From NCBI RefSeq assembly GCF_000987775.1, contig NZ_LAHO01000012.1, positions 62,001-126,000 of the forward strand: 64,000 nucleotides of DNA, given 5' to 3'. Shown in pieces: positions 62,752 through 64,000 of this stretch. Both the position numbers and the translations under genes were made by a program. Each line of letters begins with the position of its first letter. Within the stretch, counting starts at the first letter, position 1. The DNA comes from Arsukibacterium ikkense. Lineage in GTDB: Bacteria; Pseudomonadota; Gammaproteobacteria; Enterobacterales; Alteromonadaceae. The notes below the pieces were generated by a model. That model made no database searches. It saw nothing but the letters and a program-made list of their open reading frames with translations, and was not told where the DNA came from.

Positions 62752-64000
<1,249 letters not shown>

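Overview
The window is from a Gram-negative gammaproteobacterium. Gene content and protein style (cytochrome bd with CydDC, PEP-CTERM proteins, many c-di-GMP and chemotaxis proteins, a PTS-independent MurNAc recycling cluster, DUF3083, NhaC, VanX-like dipeptidase, TspO) point to the Alteromonadales / Rheinheimera-Arsukibacterium area. That placement is inferred from style, not computed. No rRNA, tRNA, CRISPR array or intact insertion sequence was recognised.

Layout. 1-6.5 kb: cydB (5' cut by the window edge), cydD, cydC, then a periplasmic rhodanese, a periplasmic DsrE-like protein and a persulfide-dioxygenase-like metallo-hydrolase; together they read as a sulfide-tolerant respiration and persulfide-handling block. 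6.5-11.3 kb: an exported S9 peptidase, then an AMP-phosphorylase-type member of the thymidine phosphorylase family paired with a PRPP-synthetase-like protein. 11.3-14.4 kb: an outer-membrane barrel with a short PstS-like protein, an OsmC protein, and a protein that looks like a radical SAM barrel without its iron-sulfur cysteines.

14.4-23.8 kb is the accessory part. It holds a multi-hairpin intergenic repeat, a degenerate HNH-like protein, an overlapping membrane-protein pair resembling a pore-forming effector and its immunity protein, and what I read as the remains of an integron cassette array on the minus strand. That array has two attC-like sites of 76 and 73 bp and a third, larger dyad with a core at one end only. 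It carries a PD-(D/E)XK-like cassette and a 5'-truncated GST gene. Lying across the array is an intact AFG1-type ATPase gene with clearly eukaryotic (alga/stramenopile-like) character, whose bacterial neighbours appear broken on both sides. This is either a chimeric join or a striking transfer. Next come two putative nucleic-acid defence genes: an HNH endonuclease with an N-terminal domain like the phosphorothioate-DNA-binding domain of ScoMcrA, and a methyltransferase fused to an HNH nuclease.

23.8-34.3 kb is signalling and envelope: a FIST-PAS-GGDEF-EAL protein in an operon with an Aer-type chemoreceptor, a YqhA-family protein, a PEP-CTERM protein, a membrane diguanylate cyclase, CBS and PAS proteins, DUF3083 and TspO. 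34.3-39.8 kb: a LysR regulator divergent from an operon of glutaryl-CoA-dehydrogenase-like, fused alpha/beta 2-oxoacid dehydrogenase E1 and FabD-like acyltransferase genes. 39.8-51.5 kb: TetR regulator, OMP, Cache-domain chemoreceptor, NhaC antiporter plus VanX-like dipeptidase, a PEP-CTERM-like variant protein, a FlgO-like/TPR membrane protein, M14 carboxypeptidase, FMN reductase and an NlpE-META lipoprotein. 51.5-59.4 kb: a divergent peptidoglycan amino-sugar cluster (SSS transporter, kinase, MurQ, NamZ; NagZ and a NagX-like membrane protein) that could take MurNAc and GlcNAc from wall fragments to GlcNAc-6-P. 59.4-64 kb: a sensor GGDEF-EAL protein, a cold-shock/DUF1294 protein, nadC and a retropepsin-like protease cut by the window end.
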